Origin: Alcaligenaceae bacterium
GTDB lineage: Bacteria > Pseudomonadota > Gammaproteobacteria > Burkholderiales > Burkholderiaceae_B
Direction: 5' to 3'
Length of the DNA: 64,000 bases
Assembly: GCA_012839585.1 (NCBI GenBank)
Contig: DUNB01000043.1
Location: 1-64,000, forward strand
The position numbers were made by a program, and so were the translations under genes. Positions 16,884-26,317 of the stretch are shown here, one piece after another. Within the stretch, counting starts at the first letter, position 1, and each line of letters opens with the position of its first letter. The notes under the pieces are model-generated. The model was given only the letters and a program-made list of their open reading frames with translations. It was not told where the DNA came from and made no database searches.

Positions 16884-17372
16884 TCAAAGCAAAACAGGAT
16901 CATTAGGCAATACATTTGCCTCGTTATCACCAAGGGGAGCATGCTCTTTTAAGATCGCCTCGATCTCATCTACGGCAGCCAGCAAGCCATCTATATACTC
17001 AGCCTGCGCAAAGCGCGCCTGTAAGCGTGCACAAACCTGTTGCCACTGGGGTTGAGTCGCCGTAATGCCTCGATCCGCAATAATTTCAATGGCTCTCTGA
17101 TCCAAGGCCAAATACAGCAACACCCCACTATTTAAAGGCGTATCCCAAACGCGTAGCCGCCCATACACCTCTAGGGCTCGCAAGTGCGGGTTGGTTTCAT
17201 GACTGGGCATCACGCCTTCGATCGCTAAGACTAATTCCCCGGTATGTGTGGCTTCACTTTGCTTAATCCGTTCGGCCACATGGGTCAGGACCTCTTGGTC
17301 AAAGTGACGTCTACGCAGCCATTGTCCCTCGAGTGCGGCTATGCCGGTCATGCGTTTGATTATGTTATTCAT
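16884..17372 (-). CDS. TPM-domain protein without signal peptide
   Basis: A 162-residue TPM (YgcG-type) domain protein. The segments ATHTGELVLAIEG, ALEVYGRLRVWDTPLNSGVLLYLALDQRAIEIIADRGITA and WQQVCARLQARFAQAEYIDGL follow the family. Unlike its neighbour it has no secretion signal and no membrane segment, so it probably stays in the cytosol or binds the DUF2868 membrane partner encoded two bases downstream. It lies 12 bases after the secreted TPM protein gene. Two tandem TPM genes with LemA is a common arrangement; the molecular function is unclear. Confidence 0.8.
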   Translation of the reverse strand: MNNIIKRMTGIAALEGQWLRRRHFDQEVLTHVAERIKQSEATHTGELVLAIEGVMPSHETNPHLRALEVYGRLRVWDTPLNSGVLLYLALDQRAIEIIADRGITATQPQWQQVCARLQARFAQAEYIDGLLAAVDEIEAILKEHAPLGDNEANVLPNDPVLL

Positions 17373-17384
17373 CTCTATTCCTTT

Positions 17385-18293
17385 TTACCAGCCACCCGAG
17401 GCACCACCGCCACCGCTGCTTCCGCCGCCGCCACCGCCAAAACCACCGCCACCGAAGCCGCCACCTCCGAAACCGCCTCCGCCGCCAAAGCCACCACCTA
17501 AACCACCAATGGTAGCCCCACGACGAGAAGCGCGGGCCGAGTTGCCTCTGTTACTGGCGCGCATTTTTTTGCCAAGCAAAGACAAGAACAACGCGATCAC
17601 CCCACCTACGATGGCTAAAGGAAGGCTCCAAAACATCAAAAAGGTGAACAAACCAATAGCCAGCACGGCTGCTACAGGGGGAAGCACCAAGGAAAAAAAG
17701 GCGAGTGGGAACAGCATGGCCCAAGGACTCTCATCATCGGTCGCATCCACACTGCCTTTGACCGGCGGTGGTAAGTCTTCGCCCTCGACAAGGCCCATGA
17801 TCTTATCCACACCATGATTAATGCCACCCACATAATCACCTTGCACAAAGGAAGGTGCAATAAATTCACGAATAATTCGCCCCGCCTGTAAGTCCGTCAC
17901 CGCGCCTTCGAGGCCATAGCCCACCTCTATGCGTAAACGACGATCGTCCTTGGCTACCACCAGCAAAATACCGTCATCAATTTTTTCACGACCTATTTTC
18001 CACTGGTCATACACACGACGGGCGTACTGTTCAATCACCTCGTTACCGGTAGTGGGCACCACCAACACAAAAATTTGCGCGCCTTTGTTTTCCTCAAAGG
18101 CTTTGAGGCGATCAGACAGCGCTTTTTTTTGAGCCGGATTGAAGGTCCCCGTGGTATCAACCAACCAATTATCGAGTTTAGGAATGGCTTGGTCTTGGGC
18201 CCAAACAGGCAGTGCTAAGCTCGTAACAAACACCAGCAATAAGCCCACCAACCATCGCCCTAATCCTAAGGGCCTTTTATGAGAAAACACCAT
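17385..18293 (-). CDS. YgcG-family TPM-domain protein with Gly-rich tail
   Basis: A 302-residue protein with an N-terminal signal or anchor (GRWLVGLLLVFVTSLALPVWAQ), a TPM domain (about 30-175: VDTTGTFNPAQKKALSDRLKAFEENKGAQIFVLVVPTT and DDGILLVVAKDDRRLRIEVGYGLEGAVTD), one or two membrane helices (about 190-245) and a C-terminal run almost wholly of Gly, Phe and Ser ending in GGW. The ATG at 18293 is preferred to that at 18299 because AAGGA is then six bases upstream instead of adjacent. It follows lemA by 24 bases; LemA plus TPM proteins are widely paired at the cell envelope. The glycine-rich end is usual for the family but long here. Confidence 0.83.
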   Translation of the reverse strand: MVFSHKRPLGLGRWLVGLLLVFVTSLALPVWAQDQAIPKLDNWLVDTTGTFNPAQKKALSDRLKAFEENKGAQIFVLVVPTTGNEVIEQYARRVYDQWKIGREKIDDGILLVVAKDDRRLRIEVGYGLEGAVTDLQAGRIIREFIAPSFVQGDYVGGINHGVDKIMGLVEGEDLPPPVKGSVDATDDESPWAMLFPLAFFSLVLPPVAAVLAIGLFTFLMFWSLPLAIVGGVIALFLSLLGKKMRASNRGNSARASRRGATIGGLGGGFGGGGGFGGGGFGGGGFGGGGGGSSGGGGASGGW

Positions 18294-18317
18294 AGCCATT
18301 CCTTTATCTATGCTTGA

Positions 18318-18929
18318 TTAGTTTGTTGCCGCGGCAGGCACATCAAAACGTACCTCTGGGTCGCGAGTGATTTCAAGCTCTCTATCCACGCCGTAATTTT
18401 CTTTGACCTTATAACCCAATACTTTCGCTGTAATCACAGTAGGGAACTGACGAATGTAAGAGTTATACGCCTGTACCGCCTGTACAAAGCGACCTCGCTC
18501 TGTAGCGATACGGTTTTCCGTGCCCTCAAGCTGTGTCATGAGGTCTCGAACCAAACCATCACTTTTTAATTGAGGATAGTTTTCAGAAACCGCCATTAAA
18601 CGCGATAAAGCCGAAGACAACTGCCCTTGAGCTTGGGAAAACTTGGCCATCAATTCAGGATTATCCAAATCATCCACCTTTAAATTGATTTGACCTACCT
18701 TGGCTCGGGCTTCGGTCACATCCGTTAAGACTCGACGCTCATTTACCATGTAGGCATTCACTGAACTAACCAGTTTAGGTACTAAGTCAGCACGACGTTC
18801 GTACTGATTCAACGCCTGAGACCAGGCCGCTTTTACTTGCTCATCTAGACGCTGGATCTCGTTATAACCACAACCGCTTAAAAAAACGGCAACCAACGAT
18901 ACCAACAACCAACGAAAATAATTTTTCAT
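18318..18929 (-). CDS. LemA-family lipoprotein
   Basis: A 203-residue LemA protein. A short signal ends in a lipobox, LVAVFLSGC, so the mature protein begins at a lipidated cysteine followed by GYNEIQRLDEQVKAAWSQALNQYERRADLVPKLVSSVNAY, the family signature. The rest is a long helical bundle that ends in VKENYGVDRELEITRDPEVRFDVP. The start at 18929 has GGAA upstream and gives a normal signal peptide. It is the first gene of the five-gene cluster lemA-TPM-TPM-DUF2868-DUF3482. Molecular role unknown. Confidence 0.88.
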   Translation of the reverse strand: MKNYFRWLLVSLVAVFLSGCGYNEIQRLDEQVKAAWSQALNQYERRADLVPKLVSSVNAYMVNERRVLTDVTEARAKVGQINLKVDDLDNPELMAKFSQAQGQLSSALSRLMAVSENYPQLKSDGLVRDLMTQLEGTENRIATERGRFVQAVQAYNSYIRQFPTVITAKVLGYKVKENYGVDRELEITRDPEVRFDVPAAATN

Positions 18930-19214
18930 GATGCAATTCCGTATTAAAAAATGCCTAAGGCAACTAACACTATAAATTAACCTGTAGATTAAAGGCGTGC
19001 TATGACAACAGCAAGCCAAAAAAAGTGAAGCTTATTTGGATTTTTTCCCCGTTAGCCAGTACTTTACCGCTATAATAGGGGACTGACGTAACATACCAAT
19101 CGTTACGTACCTCTTTGCAGGCACAGCCCTGCGATGGCATATTCGCCCTCAACCTCACTCTGTCAGCCTAGATTGGTATTACTACTAAGTAATAGGCTAG
19201 CCGCTGGAAATACC

Positions 19215-20579
19215 TTGAACAAAAATATAACTTTTGCCTCTTTAGCATTGGCAGAACCCTTATTGCGCGCCATTACCGATAGTGGTTACACCTCTCCTAC
19301 ACCCATCCAAGCTCAGGCCATCCCTCACGTATTAAAAGGTGGGGATGTATTAGCTGCCGCCCAAACGGGCACAGGTAAAACCGCCGGTTTTACCCTACCT
19401 ATTTTGCATCAATTGCTAGAGCGCCCATTGGCCAAGCAGGCTGCGGGTCGCCCCCGTGTTCTAATTCTGACGCCTACGCGTGAATTAGCCGCTCAGGTAG
19501 AAGAATCTGTACGCCTCTATAGCCAACATACCAACTTGCGTTCTCTCGTGCTGTTTGGTGGCGTTAACATCAACCCTCAGATCAACGCGCTACGCAAGCC
19601 CATTGATATCGTAGTGGCCACTCCGGGTCGCCTACTGGATCACGTGGGCCAAAAAACCATTGATCTAGGTAGTGTGGAAACCGTCGTTTTGGACGAAGCC
19701 GATCGCATGTTAGATATGGGCTTTATCCGCGATATCCGTCGTATTTTGAAATTAATCCCTGAAAAACGCCAAAGCTTACTGTTTTCGGCCACCTTCTCGG
19801 ATGAAATTCGTGAATTAGCTAAAAACTCTTTAAACAACCCCATCGAAATTTCGGTGGCAGCGCGTAATACGGCCTCTGAGCTCATTACACAGCACGTGGT
19901 GTTTACCGAGCAACGTCATAAACGTGACTTAGTCAGCCATATCATCCGTGAAAGCGGCTGGCATCAGGTGCTGGTGTTTTGCCGTACCAAACACGGCGCA
20001 AACCGTTTAGCCGACAAGCTAACCAAAGACGGGCTCAATGCCGCCGCTCTACACGGCAACAAAAGCCAAGCCGCACGTACCCGTGCCTTAAACGGCTTTA
20101 AAACCGGTAAAGTGGTTGTACTCGTGGCGACCGATATCGCGGCTCGCGGTTTAGATATTGATCAGCTACCTTATGTTATTAACTTTGAACTGCCTCAGGT
20201 TGCCGAAGACTACGTACACCGTATTGGTCGCACCGGTCGTGCTGGCAGCGAAGGTCGCGCTATTTCCTTGGTCGATCAAACCGAAGGCCGCTTGTTAAAA
20301 GCCATTGAGCGCCTCATCAAACGCCCCATCGAGCCTATTGAAATCGAAGGCTTTGAGCCACCGGCCTTTGATCCTAATGCCGAAAAAGAAATCGAGCGTC
20401 CTGCTTTTGCTCGCAAAAACAGCCGTCCTCGCAACAACAGCAGTGCCAGCGCCGGTCGCCGTCGCAGCCCTAAAGCCGCTAAGTCCGCTCCAGGTCGCAC
20501 CAGTAACCGCCCTGCTCGCAGCTCTGGCACAGCACCTCGCAATGCGTCGACCACCGCCCCTCGTAACCAGCAAGGCTAG
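19215..20579 (+). CDS. DEAD-box RNA helicase (RhlE-like)
   Basis: A 454-residue DEAD-box helicase. In order: Q motif ([28 protein letters not shown]), Walker [19 protein letters not shown] in [16 protein letters not shown] in LFSATF, and the second RecA domain with [10 protein letters not shown]. The C-terminal 90 or so residues are a basic, Ser/Arg/Ala/Pro-rich RNA-binding tail typical of RhlE. The TTG at 19215 is taken as start: GGAAA lies six bases upstream and the product then starts [12 protein letters not shown] like its relatives. An upstream in-frame ATG at 19134 would add an unlikely 27 residues. Roles in ribosome assembly and RNA turnover are expected. Confidence 0.88.
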   Translation: MNKNITFASLALAEPLLRAITDSGYTSPTPIQAQAIPHVLKGGDVLAAAQTGTGKTAGFTLPILHQLLERPLAKQAAGRPRVLILTPTRELAAQVEESVRLYSQHTNLRSLVLFGGVNINPQINALRKPIDIVVATPGRLLDHVGQKTIDLGSVETVVLDEADRMLDMGFIRDIRRILKLIPEKRQSLLFSATFSDEIRELAKNSLNNPIEISVAARNTASELITQHVVFTEQRHKRDLVSHIIRESGWHQVLVFCRTKHGANRLADKLTKDGLNAAALHGNKSQAARTRALNGFKTGKVVVLVATDIAARGLDIDQLPYVINFELPQVAEDYVHRIGRTGRAGSEGRAISLVDQTEGRLLKAIERLIKRPIEPIEIEGFEPPAFDPNAEKEIERPAFARKNSRPRNNSSASAGRRRSPKAAKSAPGRTSNRPARSSGTAPRNASTTAPRNQQG

Positions 20580-20664
20580 GCCTCTACGTCTTAACCTTTT
20601 ATGCTGCTTATTGATTGTCTACAGCGACCAGATCAGCGAAAATAGAGCAAATTAACTTATTTAC

Positions 20665-20680
20665 AGCGGCCTAGGCCGCT
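20665..20680. terminator. Short GC-rich palindrome, possible weak terminator
   Basis: AGCGGCCTAGGCCGCT is a perfect 16-base palindrome followed by TCTTCTTG, lying 20 bases before prfC. The stem is strong but the T-run is poor, so it may only weaken read-through from the helicase gene. Confidence 0.4.
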
Positions 20681-20699
20681 TCTTCTTGTATACACATCC

Positions 20700-22304
20700 A
20701 TGTCTAACATTGCCAAAGAAGTAGCCAAACGCCGCACGTTTGCTATTATTTCTCACCCTGATGCGGGTAAAACCACCCTCACTGAAAAACTCTTGTTATT
20801 TGCAGGTGCAATTCAAATTGCGGGTAGCGTTAAGTCCCGTAAATCAGACCGACACGCTTCGTCAGACTGGATGGATATTGAAAAGCAACGCGGCATTTCC
20901 GTCGCCTCCTCGGTGATGCAGATGGAATACCGCGACTGTGTGATTAATTTGCTAGACACTCCTGGTCACCAAGACTTCTCCGAGGACACCTATCGCGTAT
21001 TAACCGCTGTCGATGCGGCCTTAATGGTGATTGACGCAGCAAACGGGGTAGAACCTCAAACCATTCGTCTACTGCAGGTTTGTAGAGCTCGTAATACACC
21101 CATCATCACCTTTATCAACAAACTTGACCGCGAGGTCCAAGAGCCCTTAGATCTACTTTCTGAAATTGAAGATCACTTGGGGATGGATGCCATTCCCTTT
21201 TCTTGGCCCGTAGGGATGGCCCGTCGTTTTGGTGGGGTATTCAATATTGCCAAGGATCAAATGCACGTCTTTGACAGCAAAGCCAAAGACCATCGTGCAG
21301 AAAACGAAGAGCTCATTCCTGGGTTACACAACCCAGAAACCGAAGCGCGCTTTGGTGCCGAGTTTGCCAAGGCCCAAGAGGAAATTGAACTCATCAAAGC
21401 CGCCAGCCCCGATTTTGACCTAGAGGCTTTCCTAGCAGGCAAACAGACCCCTGTATTTTTTGGTTCTGCACTGAATAACTTCGGGGTCCAAGAGGTACTA
21501 GACGCCCTGGTGGATATGGCACCGGCCCCTGGTCCGCGTGAAGCCGTGCAACGCGTAGTCCAACCTACAGAACCCAAATTTACAGGCATGGTCTTCAAAG
21601 TACAGGCAAACATGGATCCGGCTCACCGAGATCGCGTTGCCTTTGTGCGCGTCAGCTCTGGCCACTTTACCCGAGGAATGCGCCTCAAGGTGGCTCGCAC
21701 CAATAAAGAAATCCGCCCCAATAACGTGGTTTCCTTCCTGTCACAACGTCGTGATCTGGTCGAGGAGGCCTACGCAGGCGATATTATTGGTATTCCTAAC
21801 CATGGAGTACTGCAACTGGGCGATGTATTGACCGAGGGTGAAGTCCTACAATTCACCGGTCTACCCTTCTTTGCGCCCGAGCTTTTCCAAACCGTAGAGG
21901 TCAAAGATCCTTTACGTACCAAACAATTGCGCACCGGATTAACGCAACTGGGCGAAGAGGGGGCCATCCAGGTCTTTAAACCTCACCTCACCGGTGGCAG
22001 CTTACTCTTAGGCGCGGTAGGTCAACTGCAGTTTGAGGTGGTCGCTGATCGTCTAAAAAACGAATACGGTGTTGAAGCTCGTATGGCTTCCTCTCGCTAC
22101 AACCTCGCTCGCTGGGTTACCTCAGATAACCCCGCCGCACTTAAAAAGTTCATCGACACCAACGCCGCCAACATTGCCTATGATGTGGTCGATGCCGTTG
22201 CCTTTTTAGCCAGCTCTCCTGCCCAGTTACGTGTGGCTCAGGAACTACACCCTGATATACAGTTCCACAACATGCGTGAACACAGTGGACAGCTGTTTAA
22301 TTAA
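20700..22304 (+). CDS. prfC: Peptide chain release factor 3
   Basis: A 534-residue translational GTPase. G1 is SHPDAGKTT, G2 lies in the RGISVASSVMQ region, G3 is DTPGHQDF and G4 is INKLDRE. Domain II follows and the C-terminal domain ends ELHPDIQFHNMREHSGQLFN, as in RF3. It removes RF1/RF2 from ribosomes after peptide release. Length equals the family norm. There is no clear ribosome site just before the ATG. Confidence 0.97.
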   Translation: MSNIAKEVAKRRTFAIISHPDAGKTTLTEKLLLFAGAIQIAGSVKSRKSDRHASSDWMDIEKQRGISVASSVMQMEYRDCVINLLDTPGHQDFSEDTYRVLTAVDAALMVIDAANGVEPQTIRLLQVCRARNTPIITFINKLDREVQEPLDLLSEIEDHLGMDAIPFSWPVGMARRFGGVFNIAKDQMHVFDSKAKDHRAENEELIPGLHNPETEARFGAEFAKAQEEIELIKAASPDFDLEAFLAGKQTPVFFGSALNNFGVQEVLDALVDMAPAPGPREAVQRVVQPTEPKFTGMVFKVQANMDPAHRDRVAFVRVSSGHFTRGMRLKVARTNKEIRPNNVVSFLSQRRDLVEEAYAGDIIGIPNHGVLQLGDVLTEGEVLQFTGLPFFAPELFQTVEVKDPLRTKQLRTGLTQLGEEGAIQVFKPHLTGGSLLLGAVGQLQFEVVADRLKNEYGVEARMASSRYNLARWVTSDNPAALKKFIDTNAANIAYDVVDAVAFLASSPAQLRVAQELHPDIQFHNMREHSGQLFN

Positions 22305-22427
22305 GCCAACCACGATCAAGCATGTGGTAGTTGTTGGATTCTGTCACATGCTCAACGCCCCTATTGGTTACAATAGGTGTACAGTTTAGACTGGCCTATT
22401 ATTATTTATTCTGTTCAAAATCCATTT

Positions 22428-23096
22428 ATGTCTTGGCGTATTCTTCTTGCTACGTTGCTACTTGGCATTGCTGCCTCCGTTTGGGGTGGCTTACAGCTAG
22501 GCAACTGGCTCATCGAAAATGGTCCTTTAAAGTCCAATGTGTTTGACGCCTATCAGGACCTATACACCATCCCCACGCTGGATGCGGACGGTAAGCCTTA
22601 TGTGCCTGCCCCTCCCCAACCACTGGTAGATGGTCGTTTAGCCGTGCCCGAGGCCCCTGAGCCTGCCGAATGGCAAATCAACGATGACACCGACCTACTC
22701 AGCGAACGCCCTCCTATAGCCCTAGCAACCGCCTCTTCCGGTACGGGCATCAGTAACATCAACCGCACCCATGTCAGCCCAAGCGGCTTACAAGGTTTGG
22801 CTCAAATTGGTAACCTACAACAAGACAGATTAGCCAACGAAATGTCCAGTGGCGGAACACTACAACCCATCGAAATAGGTACACCGCCGCCGCCCCCCTC
22901 CCAAGAGGTTCAGGTTTCTAATCTACCTGTGGCCTCCGACCCCAACTGGCAGATCGCTTTTCAGCGTGAACTCAAAGCCTGTGATGGCATAGGCTTTACC
23001 AAAACACCAAGCTGCAAATGGGCGGCCCGCAACAAATACTGCGGTCCACATAACGCATGGGGCAAGGTCCCAGGCTGTCCCGCCAAAGCCTTCTAA
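22428..23096 (+). CDS. Unknown membrane-anchored protein with Cys-rich C-terminal region
   Basis: I do not recognise this 222-residue protein. The N-terminus is a single hydrophobic helix (MSWRILLATLLLGIAASVWGG). A long Pro/Ala/Ser-rich region follows, including a run of five prolines (about residue 165), and then a compact C-terminal region with four cysteines: KACDGIGFTKTPSCKWAARNKYCGPHNAWGKVPGCPAKAF. This layout suggests an anchor, an extended linker and a small periplasmic domain with disulfides. The ATG at 22428 has no clear ribosome site; a GTG at 22377 would add 17 residues. It precedes another unknown membrane protein by 21 bases, so the two may be co-expressed. Confidence 0.7.
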   Translation: MSWRILLATLLLGIAASVWGGLQLGNWLIENGPLKSNVFDAYQDLYTIPTLDADGKPYVPAPPQPLVDGRLAVPEAPEPAEWQINDDTDLLSERPPIALATASSGTGISNINRTHVSPSGLQGLAQIGNLQQDRLANEMSSGGTLQPIEIGTPPPPPSQEVQVSNLPVASDPNWQIAFQRELKACDGIGFTKTPSCKWAARNKYCGPHNAWGKVPGCPAKAF

Positions 23097-23117
23097 TTGT
23101 GAACAGGGTTAGACTTC

Positions 23118-23699
23118 ATGTGCTCTGATATGCTTAATACCGATCTTCCCCACCCCACTCTCAAAGACAGGGTAACAGTACACCAAGCCATATTACGTTT
23201 AACCGCTATCTACAAAGGCATTGCCATTGCCGTAGTAGCCGTGGCAGCTTTGGTTTGGATCACCATCATTAGTCGCATTTTGCATTTTGGACGTACTCTT
23301 GATTACTCTGGCCTAGAGGCTTTAGGCATCGATGCCGATCTCATCAAACAATACAATCCGTTTTTTTGGTGGACAGTGGTGGTCATTTGCACCCTATTGA
23401 TCAGCTATCTCTTGTTCAACTTTGTGCAATACACCCGTCAACGTGCCAGCCAAAAGATCATTAGCGACTCCGATTTACAACAGTTGCTGACTAAAATCTC
23501 TCCCGCCGCCTCTCACGTTTTGGCCTGGGCCTGGGAAAACCGCAGACACCCCATCACCGTCGGTGTTTTACAACAAACCACGGAGCAGCTGGGAGCGAAC
23601 CGTTACTCATTGATTTGTTTAGCAAAAGATCAGGAATCACTGTTACAGCAGCATTTGCAACCCAAAACCAACGTAGATGAGCCCTTGCATCATCTTTGA
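23118..23699 (+). CDS. Unknown protein with two membrane helices
   Basis: A 193-residue protein not assigned to a named family. It has two strong hydrophobic helices, at about residues 32-52 (YKGIAIAVVAVAALVWITII) and 85-107 (FWWTVVVICTLLISYLLFNF), separated by a loop of some 30 residues. A soluble C-terminal half (about 110-193) contains LAWAWENRRHPITVGVLQQTTEQLGANRYSLICLAKDQE. The start at 23118 has AGGG 11 bases upstream; an in-frame ATG at 23130 is an alternative. It directly precedes the leuA leader, with 20 bases between. Confidence 0.7.
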   Translation: MCSDMLNTDLPHPTLKDRVTVHQAILRLTAIYKGIAIAVVAVAALVWITIISRILHFGRTLDYSGLEALGIDADLIKQYNPFFWWTVVVICTLLISYLLFNFVQYTRQRASQKIISDSDLQQLLTKISPAASHVLAWAWENRRHPITVGVLQQTTEQLGANRYSLICLAKDQESLLQQHLQPKTNVDEPLHHL

Positions 23700-23719
23700 T
23701 TTTGTGGTTTATTACCTAT

Positions 23720-23857
23720 ATGAATTATTTACGTACGCACCCCCTATACAACACAGACGCCAGCGGCTTAATTAGCCCTAGCGCTCCTGCTCGTGCGTAC
23801 TCCAACACCATCTCCTTACTGCCCCTCCTACTACTAGCGCCCGGTTGCCGGGCCTAG
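23720..23857 (+). CDS. leuA leader peptide (leucine attenuation)
   Basis: A 45-codon open frame upstream of leuA. Residues 33-39 read LLPLLLL, six leucines in seven codons (TTA CTG CCC CTC CTA CTA CTA), and three further leucines occur earlier. The peptide ends APGCRA. Such leucine-codon runs in front of leu genes mark ribosome-mediated attenuation: when charged Leu-tRNA is short, the ribosome stalls and the downstream RNA refolds. The codons for the last residues form the first strand of a hairpin (23839-23853). No obvious ribosome site precedes the ATG. The frame and the codon run are seen directly; the regulatory role is inferred from known leu leaders. Confidence 0.78.
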   Translation: MNYLRTHPLYNTDASGLISPSAPARAYSNTISLLPLLLLAPGCRA

Positions 23858-23951
23858 AGTCTAGTGGCAGTCCGGCAGCCATATACACAGCCACATATTT
23901 GAGCGCCGTCACCGGCATATTCAAGTATTTTTAGTGGTTCTGGTGGCGGCG
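23839..23951 (+). promoter_or_regulatory. leuA attenuator region with alternative hairpins
   Basis: GCCCGG / CCGGGC (23839-23853) forms a tight hairpin overlapping the end of the leader frame. Its second strand (TTGCCGGGC, 23845-23853) can pair instead with GTCCGGCAG (23870-23878), giving two mutually exclusive folds. Further on, CGCCGTCACC (23904-23913) pairs over ten bases with GGTGGCGGCG (23942-23951), ending 36 bases before leuA. No long T-run follows the last stem, only TCTTTT after a small GAAAAGA/TCTTTTC hairpin. Thus the control point could be transcription termination or ribosome access. Confidence 0.6.
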
Positions 23952-23987
23952 AAAAGACTTATCTTTTCCGTCCCACAGGTGTATCTA

Positions 23988-25679
23988 ATGCTTTCCAATC
24001 CTGCTTCTAAATACGTTCCATTTAGTCCTTTCACTAGCGACTTCTCCGAACGCACTTGGCCCTCTAAACGTATCACTCAACCACCTATCTGGATGAGTAC
24101 CGACTTGCGCGATGGCAACCAGTCTCTTATCGAGCCCATGAACGTCGCCAGCAAACTACGTTTTTTTGATCAGCTCATTAAAATTGGCTTCAAAGAAATC
24201 GAGGTAGGCTTTCCTTCCGCATCTCAGACTGACTTCGACTTTGTGCGCAAACTTATCGATGAAAAGCGCATTCCTGACGATGTGACCATCATCGGTTTGA
24301 CCCAAGCCCGCCAAGACCTAATCGAACGTACAGCAGAGGCCATGGCTGGTGCCAAAACCTCCATGATTCACCTCTACAATGCCTGTGCTCCCTCTTTCCG
24401 CCGTATTGTGTTCAACATGGAAAAGGACCAGGTGCGTGAGATCGCCGTCAATGGGACACGTATGGTCAAAGAGGCCATCAAAAAGTACCCTCAGACCAAA
24501 TGGCGCTATGAGTACTCCCCCGAGGTTTTCAGCACCACAGAGCCCGAATTTGCCTTAGAGGTCTGTAATGCTGTGATCGCAGAATGGCAACCCACTCCCG
24601 AAGACCCCATCGTTTTGAACTTGCCTGCCACCATTGAGGCGACTACGCCTAACTTATACGCAGACCAAGTCGAGTGGATGCACAAAAACTTAGACAAGCG
24701 CGATAGCGTAGTGATTAGCTTGCACCCACACAATGACCGTGGCACCGGCGTTGCTGCGGCAGAACTCGGTATGATGGCAGGAGCAGATCGCGTTGAGGGT
24801 TGCTTATTTGGTAATGGTGAACGTACCGGTAACGTGTGTTTGGTCACACTAGCTCTAAACCTTTACACCCAAGGCATTCACCCCGGTTTGGACTTCTCTG
24901 ATATTGATGAAATTCGCCGTACCGCCGAAGAGTGCAACCAATTACCTGTACACCCTCGTCATCCTTATGCAGGTGACCTCGTCTTTACGGCTTTCTCTGG
25001 CTCACACCAAGACGCCATCAAAAAAGGCTTTGCGATACAAAAACCAGACGATGTGTGGGCCGTTCCCTATCTACCTATTGACCCAGCCGACTTGGGTCGC
25101 AGCTATGACGCCGTCATCCGCGTTAACAGCCAGTCGGGTAAAGGTGGGGTGTCTTACTTGCTAGAACAAGAGCACGGACTGGTCTTACCCCGTCGTCTAC
25201 AAATCGAATTCAGCCGAGCCATCCAACGCGTGACTGACGCCACCAGCAAAGAGGTGAACCCAGAACAGGTCTTCGGTATTTTTGAAAGTGAATACCTACG
25301 CACCGAAGGTCCCTGGAAACTGGTGACACACAAAATCACTAGCCATCCCAAAGCCGATGACAAATCACAGCAATTCGATATTGAAATTGATTTGCTAGAA
25401 AATGGTCAGCCCATCAAACGTCACGGTAAAGGCGAAGGCGCTTTAGCCGCATTTATTAATGCCCTAGATATCCCAATCCGCGTGATGGATTACAGTGAAC
25501 ACGCCATCGGCATTGGCACTAACACCCGTGCTGCCACCTATGTGGAAATGCGTATTGGCGAGCACCCGAGCGGTTTTGGTGTAGGTATACACCAAGACAT
25601 CTTGACCTCTTCTTTTAAGGCCATCTTGAGTGCAATTAACCGTCATGCCTTGCAAAACGGCGGTAAAATCAACGTGTAA
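23988..25679 (+). CDS. leuA: 2-isopropylmalate synthase (long, LeuA2-type)
   Basis: A 563-residue enzyme that condenses acetyl-CoA with 2-oxoisovalerate in leucine synthesis. The catalytic TIM barrel shows [15 protein letters not shown] near the start, [14 protein letters not shown], and the metal-binding HPHNDRGTG. The C-terminal regulatory LeuA dimer domain (about 430-563) binds leucine for feedback inhibition. The ATG at 23988 with AGGTG upstream gives the usual [12 protein letters not shown] start; a longer upstream frame would run through the attenuator. The leucine leader directly upstream fits control by leucyl-tRNA supply. A strong terminator follows. Confidence 0.95.
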   Translation: MLSNPASKYVPFSPFTSDFSERTWPSKRITQPPIWMSTDLRDGNQSLIEPMNVASKLRFFDQLIKIGFKEIEVGFPSASQTDFDFVRKLIDEKRIPDDVTIIGLTQARQDLIERTAEAMAGAKTSMIHLYNACAPSFRRIVFNMEKDQVREIAVNGTRMVKEAIKKYPQTKWRYEYSPEVFSTTEPEFALEVCNAVIAEWQPTPEDPIVLNLPATIEATTPNLYADQVEWMHKNLDKRDSVVISLHPHNDRGTGVAAAELGMMAGADRVEGCLFGNGERTGNVCLVTLALNLYTQGIHPGLDFSDIDEIRRTAEECNQLPVHPRHPYAGDLVFTAFSGSHQDAIKKGFAIQKPDDVWAVPYLPIDPADLGRSYDAVIRVNSQSGKGGVSYLLEQEHGLVLPRRLQIEFSRAIQRVTDATSKEVNPEQVFGIFESEYLRTEGPWKLVTHKITSHPKADDKSQQFDIEIDLLENGQPIKRHGKGEGALAAFINALDIPIRVMDYSEHAIGIGTNTRAATYVEMRIGEHPSGFGVGIHQDILTSSFKAILSAINRHALQNGGKINV

Positions 25680-25759
25680 TTTTTTAACATGCAGCCATAG
25701 GCATAGGGGCTGCCCATCGTTCTTATTACGGTGTGGATTTGAATCGATGGTTATGCACT

Positions 25760-25798
25760 AAAAAAGCTGGGTTTCATAACAGAAACCCAGCTTTTTTT
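25760..25798. terminator. Intrinsic terminator after leuA
   Basis: AAAAAGCTGGGTTTC, a six-base loop, and GAAACCCAGCTTTTTTT. The long A/T flanks suit both strands, so it may also end the minus-strand DUF1840 transcript that converges here. Confidence 0.93.
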
Positions 25799-25865
25799 AT
25801 TTTTACCAAAATGCGCAGAAAGCCTCGTCGTTTAGGGCGAGAAGGATGTCAATAATTAGATGCGC

Positions 25866-26219
25866 CTACCATGCGTTATCTGCGGGTTCCCACATCACAT
25901 CCTCGTCCTTTTCTAGGGACTCGATCAGCATTTCATACAAAGGATAAGCACGCTGTTTAAAGCCTACCGCCTTATTCATCGGATGCGGTTTGACGTTATC
26001 CCCATCATCATCGTCCAAGTCATCATTCACCTCTGGGGCGGCAGCCATAGCTGTTTTTAAAGATTCAATGGCAGCAGGTAGTTGTTGAGCAGTAAACACA
26101 CCTCGCTCGGGCAATACGCCACCTTCAAACACCTTGCCTGCGGCAGTTAACACTGGTAGCGCGTGCTCTCCTAGCATCAGCACAGCACCAGATGCCTTAG
26201 ATGTAAATTTAATTAGCAT
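25866..26219 (-). CDS. DUF1840 family protein
   Basis: A 117-residue small soluble protein of the DUF1840 family, common in betaproteobacteria. The N-terminal MLIKFTSKASGAVLMLGEHALPVL and the C-terminal FKQRAYPLYEMLIESLEKDEDVMWEP are characteristic. The middle has an acidic run (NDDLDDDDGDN). GGGGAAA precedes the ATG. It stands alone, converging on leuA. Function unknown. Confidence 0.85.
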   Translation of the reverse strand: MLIKFTSKASGAVLMLGEHALPVLTAAGKVFEGGVLPERGVFTAQQLPAAIESLKTAMAAAPEVNDDLDDDDGDNVKPHPMNKAVGFKQRAYPLYEMLIESLEKDEDVMWEPADNAW

Positions 26220-26317
26220 TATGGTTTCCCCTCTCAGATAGTTTGCTCACAACACAGACACAATACAATGCCAATAGAGTCAAGATAACACACAACTCCT
26301 ATCAATAAGGAATCCTT

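Noticed and set aside
17341-17817. A proline-rich plus-strand reading frame opposite the TPM gene
   Set aside because: It is the antisense of the Gly-rich tail of the YgcG-like protein; the repeats come from the coding strand, and there is no ribosome site.
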